9,600 nt of DNA from Methanosarcina sp. UBA289 (GTDB taxonomy: Archaea; Halobacteriota; Methanosarcinia; Methanosarcinales; Methanosarcinaceae). The translations under genes were made by a program, and so were the position numbers. Positions within the stretch are counted from its first letter, which is position 1, and each line of letters starts with the position of its first letter. The stretch spans positions 1 through 9,600 of the forward strand of contig DAKJ01000004.1 of NCBI GenBank assembly GCA_002496565.1, given 5' to 3'. This document shows positions 7,078 through 9,600 of this stretch, piece after piece. Below the pieces are notes generated by a model. The model did not search any database. It saw only the letters and a list, made by a program, of their open reading frames with translations, and was not told the origin of the DNA.

Positions 7078-7126
7078 GATAGTATGCGGCACTCGACTGC
7101 TTATCACATGGAGAACCGATAGTATG
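7078..7126. repeat. 9-bp direct repeat GATAGTATG before the permease C start
   Basis: GATAGTATG occurs at 7078-7086 and again at 7118-7126, exactly 40 bases apart; the second copy includes the start codon of permease C. GTGATA (7054-7059) and TATCAC (7102-7107) form a widely spaced inverted pair in the same leader. Either could arise by chance in so short a region. Confidence 0.4.
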
Positions 7127-7996
7127 GAATTGTCACTACCCGGAAATCTCTTCAGGCGCTTGAATGATACTGGCATAAAGGGCCTCCTGGACCGAAACCC
7201 ACTGCGATCCCTGGGCATTATCCTCTTAACGGCCCTGGTGCTGGTAGCTGTCTTCGCGCCTTACTTGGCGCCGCACGACCCGAAACAGACTGGCATTCCC
7301 TACCAATCGCCGTCGTCTGAGCATCTACTCGGGACGAATGACTTGGGCCAGGACGTGTTCTCCGAGCTGATTTACGGGGCTAGGGTATCCTTGACCATCG
7401 GCTTTCTGTCAGGCATCATCTCCATCGTGATCGGCGTGACTGTGGGCGTCTTCGCCGGCTACTTCCGGGGCTGGGCGGAGGAACTGCTGCTGGGCACGAC
7501 GGACGTGTTCCTTCTCATCCCGAGCCTACCCCTCATGATAATTCTGGCTGCCTACCTCAATCCCAGCATGTGGAATATCATCATGGTGGTCGGCCTCCTC
7601 TGTTGGTGTTCGACCGCCCGGCTGGTACACTCCCGGGTACTACAGGTGCGGGAGATGCAGTTCATCGAGTCCACCCGGGCGCTCGGCTACTCTAATCTTT
7701 ATATCATAATCAGACACGTCTTGGTCAACACGAAGGATATCATCTACGCTAAATTCTCGCTGGCCGTAGCTTCGGCAATGCTATCGGAGGCGTCGCTCAG
7801 TTTCCTCGGCCTCGGCGATCCCCTGAATATCAGCTGGGGCGAGATGATCCATTTCGCGTTCAGTCGGGGCGGCTTCGCTAATGACATGTGGTGGTGGTAT
7901 CTGCCGCCCGGCCTGATGATCTGCGTAACCTTGTTGGCCTTTATCATGCTCACCGTGGAGGGAAGGAAGGACAGCAAGATGCTGGAGTTGATCTGA
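7124..7996 (+). CDS. Peptide/nickel-type ABC-transporter permease C (DppC/OppC/NikC family)
   Basis: This 290-residue permease has the normal family length. After a first membrane segment around residues 29-49 comes the C-subunit hallmark LLGTNDLGQDVFS at residues 68-80. Further membrane segments follow, with an EAA-like loop around residues 178-205 (MQFIESTRALGYSN to RHVLVN). It should form the transmembrane heterodimer with permease B. The start is supported by GGAGA at 7110-7114. The stop overlaps the next start as TGATG, as expected for coupling to the D-type ATPase. It is separated from permease B by a promoter-like spacer, which is atypical. Confidence 0.93.
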   Translation: MELSLPGNLFRRLNDTGIKGLLDRNPLRSLGIILLTALVLVAVFAPYLAPHDPKQTGIPYQSPSSEHLLGTNDLGQDVFSELIYGARVSLTIGFLSGIISIVIGVTVGVFAGYFRGWAEELLLGTTDVFLLIPSLPLMIILAAYLNPSMWNIIMVVGLLCWCSTARLVHSRVLQVREMQFIESTRALGYSNLYIIIRHVLVNTKDIIYAKFSLAVASAMLSEASLSFLGLGDPLNISWGEMIHFAFSRGGFANDMWWWYLPPGLMICVTLLAFIMLTVEGRKDSKMLELI

Positions 7997-8584
7997 TGAG
8001 CCTCCTCAACATAAGAGGCCTGTCAGTGACGTTTGACACCCTGCAGGGGCCCTTCAAGGCGATCGAAGGCATCGATCTCGATGTGAAGGAGCTTGATACA
8101 TTGGCCATCGTGGGCGAATCAGGCTGCGGAAAGTCCGTACTGGGCCATGCCGCGATGAGACTGCTGGACGACATCGCAGCCGTTAAGGGTAGCGTCGTCT
8201 ACCGCGGACGGGAGGTCTACTCCATGTCCCGCGAAGAGCTGTTGGAAATGAGGGGAAAAGCAGTCTCGCTGGTACCGCAGAGCCCGTCGGCGTCGTTCAA
8301 CCCTGTCATCAGGATCGGTAAGCAGATCACAGAGCTGATTGAGAAAGCCGGCGTCGCGCACGGCGGGGAGGCCGAGCAGAGAGCCCTGACGTACCTGGAA
8401 CGCGTTGGTTTCTCCGATCCCCAGGCTATCTTCGACTCTTACCCGCACCGCAACCATTGGCTCGCATAAATCCGAAGGGTGCCGGTTCAGGGACCGTTGT
8501 GATCGCATTCGGGGCGAATGCAGCCACCACCCGCTGCTACGGGAGATCGAGGACGATCACATGGTAAGGTGCCATTATGCTTGA
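7996..8584 (+). pseudogene. Broken D-type peptide/nickel ABC ATPase (DppD/OppD/NikD family)
   Basis: The first part (7996-8469, 157 residues) opens with a normal DppD/NikD N-terminus: Walker A GESGCGKS at residues 40-47 and Q-loop Gln95 in VPQSPSASFNP. It reaches SYPH, where the family continues into the LSGG signature, but here it reads RNHWLA and stops. Downstream, in another frame from 8477 to the stop at 8582-8584, lies GCRFRDRCDRIRGEC followed by H, P, EIE, H and C residues. This is the C-terminal oligopeptide-transporter tail (oligo_HPY type) of the same family. Another frame just before it reads INPKG, the usual lead-in. About 130-140 central residues are therefore missing: ABC signature, Walker B and H-loop. 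The tail overlaps the next gene by 8 bp, as an intact gene probably would. The product should not hydrolyse ATP. A real internal deletion with frameshift is the simplest reading; an assembly error is possible. Confidence 0.88.
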
Positions 8585-9329
8585 GCTGGCAGGCGTGTCG
8601 AAGACTTTCCAGACATCCTTCGTGAGGAGAGCCCGGAAAGTAGCCGTTGACTGCGTGTCCTTCCGGTTGAAAGAGGGCGAGATCCTAGGGCTGGTCGGAG
8701 AAAGTGGGTGCGGCAAGTCCACGCTCGGCCGGCTGGCGGTCAGGTTGTTGCAGCCTTCCGGGGGACGTATCTTCCTCGATGGGAAAGACGTGACGGACCT
8801 GCACGATCGGCAGTTCCGGGAGTATCGCCAAAGGATACAGATTATCTTTCAGCACCCGGAAAACGCCTTGGACCCCCATTTCACGCTCATGGATTCTATT
8901 CTGGAGGCATTCGACAGGCTCGGCATCCCAAAGAGTGAGTATCAGACCATGCTGGAACGGCTGGCCAATGAGGTGAGCCTACCACTCGACATCATCGACA
9001 GGTATCCGAACCAGGTGAGCGGGGGCGAAATCCAGCGGGCCGTGCTGACGCGCGTGTTCGCGTTCAAGCCCCGTTATCTTGTGCTGGACGAGCCCACCTC
9101 GATGCTGGATGTCTCGGTGCAGGCGCATATCCTGCAGCTTTTGAAAAAAAAAGCCCGAGAAGACCATATGGGCATGTTGTTCATCTCTCACGATCTAGAG
9201 GTCGTAAGAGCGATGTGTGACAGAGTAATGGTAATGAAAGAGGGGAGGATTATCGAAGAAGGCACTGCGGACAAGATCTTTGAGGATCCATCAACGCCTT
9301 ACTTGCATAAACTGATCGCAAACTTTTGA
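8577..9329 (+). CDS. F-type peptide/nickel ABC ATPase (DppF/OppF/NikE family)
   Basis: This 250-residue cytoplasmic ATPase would power the permease pair. All catalytic motifs are present: Walker A GESGCGKST at residues 41-49, Q-loop Gln92 in FQHPENALDPH, signature VSGGEIQRA at 147-155, Walker B LVLDE with Asp171 and Glu172, and H-loop His205 in FISHD. It ends soon after STPYLHKLIANF and lacks the cysteine-containing C-terminal tail of longer DppF proteins, which is usual for NikE-like short forms. AAGGTG (8566-8571), five bases upstream, supports the start. It normally works as a heterodimer with a D-type ATPase. Because its partner at 7996 is broken, it must homodimerise, borrow a partner encoded elsewhere, or be inactive. 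Confidence 0.93.
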   Translation: MLELAGVSKTFQTSFVRRARKVAVDCVSFRLKEGEILGLVGESGCGKSTLGRLAVRLLQPSGGRIFLDGKDVTDLHDRQFREYRQRIQIIFQHPENALDPHFTLMDSILEAFDRLGIPKSEYQTMLERLANEVSLPLDIIDRYPNQVSGGEIQRAVLTRVFAFKPRYLVLDEPTSMLDVSVQAHILQLLKKKAREDHMGMLFISHDLEVVRAMCDRVMVMKEGRIIEEGTADKIFEDPSTPYLHKLIANF

Positions 9330-9600
9330 GTGTCTTCATTCACATCATTGATTAGATACAGGAAAATGGGTACTGCGTGAACATTAATTGATTATGCTCG
9401 AAAGCTGGAGGGTAGGCGGGATAATATTCAAAAAACTTAAAAACTTCCGGTTTATGCAAATTGATCTCAGACATGTCACAAGAGAGTTTGGTGCGTTATA
9501 ATAATCAGGGGATAATACTTGATCAGCTTGTGTTCGGACAAATTAGCCGGCGTGGGCTATCTACTGTTGACGCGATACTAATTTATTTATTTATTTATTT
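9330..9600. other. Gene-free AT-rich tail
   Basis: No convincing coding region, tRNA or other RNA gene is visible on either strand in these 271 bases. There is no clear T-run terminator immediately after the ATPase gene. A TATA-like TTATAATAAT lies at 9496-9505 but no gene starts after it inside the window. The stretch ends in a tetranucleotide repeat cut by the window edge. Confidence 0.6.
9581..9600. repeat. ATTT tetranucleotide microsatellite, at least five units
   Basis: The last 20 bases are five exact ATTT units and the array runs to the window edge, so its full length is unknown. A shorter related tract (TTATTTATTTAT) occurs at 3402-3413 before the second binding-protein gene. Confidence 0.85.

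Noticed and set aside
8440..8500. Programmed frameshift expressing a full D-type ATPase
   Set aside because: No single frame change can restore the protein, because the whole central segment with the signature, Walker B and H-loop is absent, not merely out of frame.
9330..9600. Small RNA or tRNA gene in the tail
   Set aside because: No cloverleaf, strong stem or conserved RNA motif could be recognised; the GC-richer patch near 9395-9421 is too short to support a call.

Overview
The window looks archaeal, most likely from a methanogen of the Methanocellales/Methanosarcinales type. The coding DNA is moderately GC-rich and the spacers between transcription units are very AT-rich, with TATA-box-like sequences rather than bacterial -35/-10 pairs. 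Two large lipoprotein-type solute-binding proteins sit among tightly overlapped ATGA/TGATG gene junctions. The GC level fits a Methanocella-like genome better than an AT-rich Methanosarcina, but this placement is inference; no rRNA or other marker gene is present.

All real genes lie on the + strand and form one Opp/Dpp/Nik-type (peptide/nickel) ABC-transport locus with accessory genes. In order: an AT-rich control region (1-336); solute-binding lipoprotein 1 (337-1932); an MFS exporter (1953-3212, or from 1929); a 252-bp spacer with a perfect 10-bp inverted repeat and a tandem repeat; solute-binding lipoprotein 2, a paralogue of the first (3465-5081); a class I SAM-dependent methyltransferase (5135-5980); permease B (5977-6981); a 142-bp AT-rich spacer with its own TATA-like box; permease C (7124-7996); a broken D-type ATPase (7996-8584); an intact F-type ATPase (8577-9329); and a 271-bp gene-free AT-rich tail ending in an ATTT tetranucleotide repeat.

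The combination of importer, MFS exporter and SAM-using enzyme resembles in outline the metallophore loci of bacteria (for example the staphylopine cnt cluster: exporter, binding protein, B/C permeases, D/F ATPases and biosynthetic enzymes). A plausible reading is an archaeal small-molecule export-and-recapture system, perhaps for nickel or cobalt. The sequence does not prove the substrate.

The two strongest direct observations are as follows. First, the D-type ATPase gene has lost its centre (ABC signature, Walker B, H-loop). An N-terminal half with Walker A and Q-loop ends in a frameshift and stop, and the cysteine-rich C-terminal tail of the same family survives in another frame just downstream. 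Second, the three AT-rich spacers share a TAGTAACA-type motif placed next to TATA-like sequence, and the first spacer carries it in two tandem ~43-bp repeats. This suggests a common operator for the whole locus.
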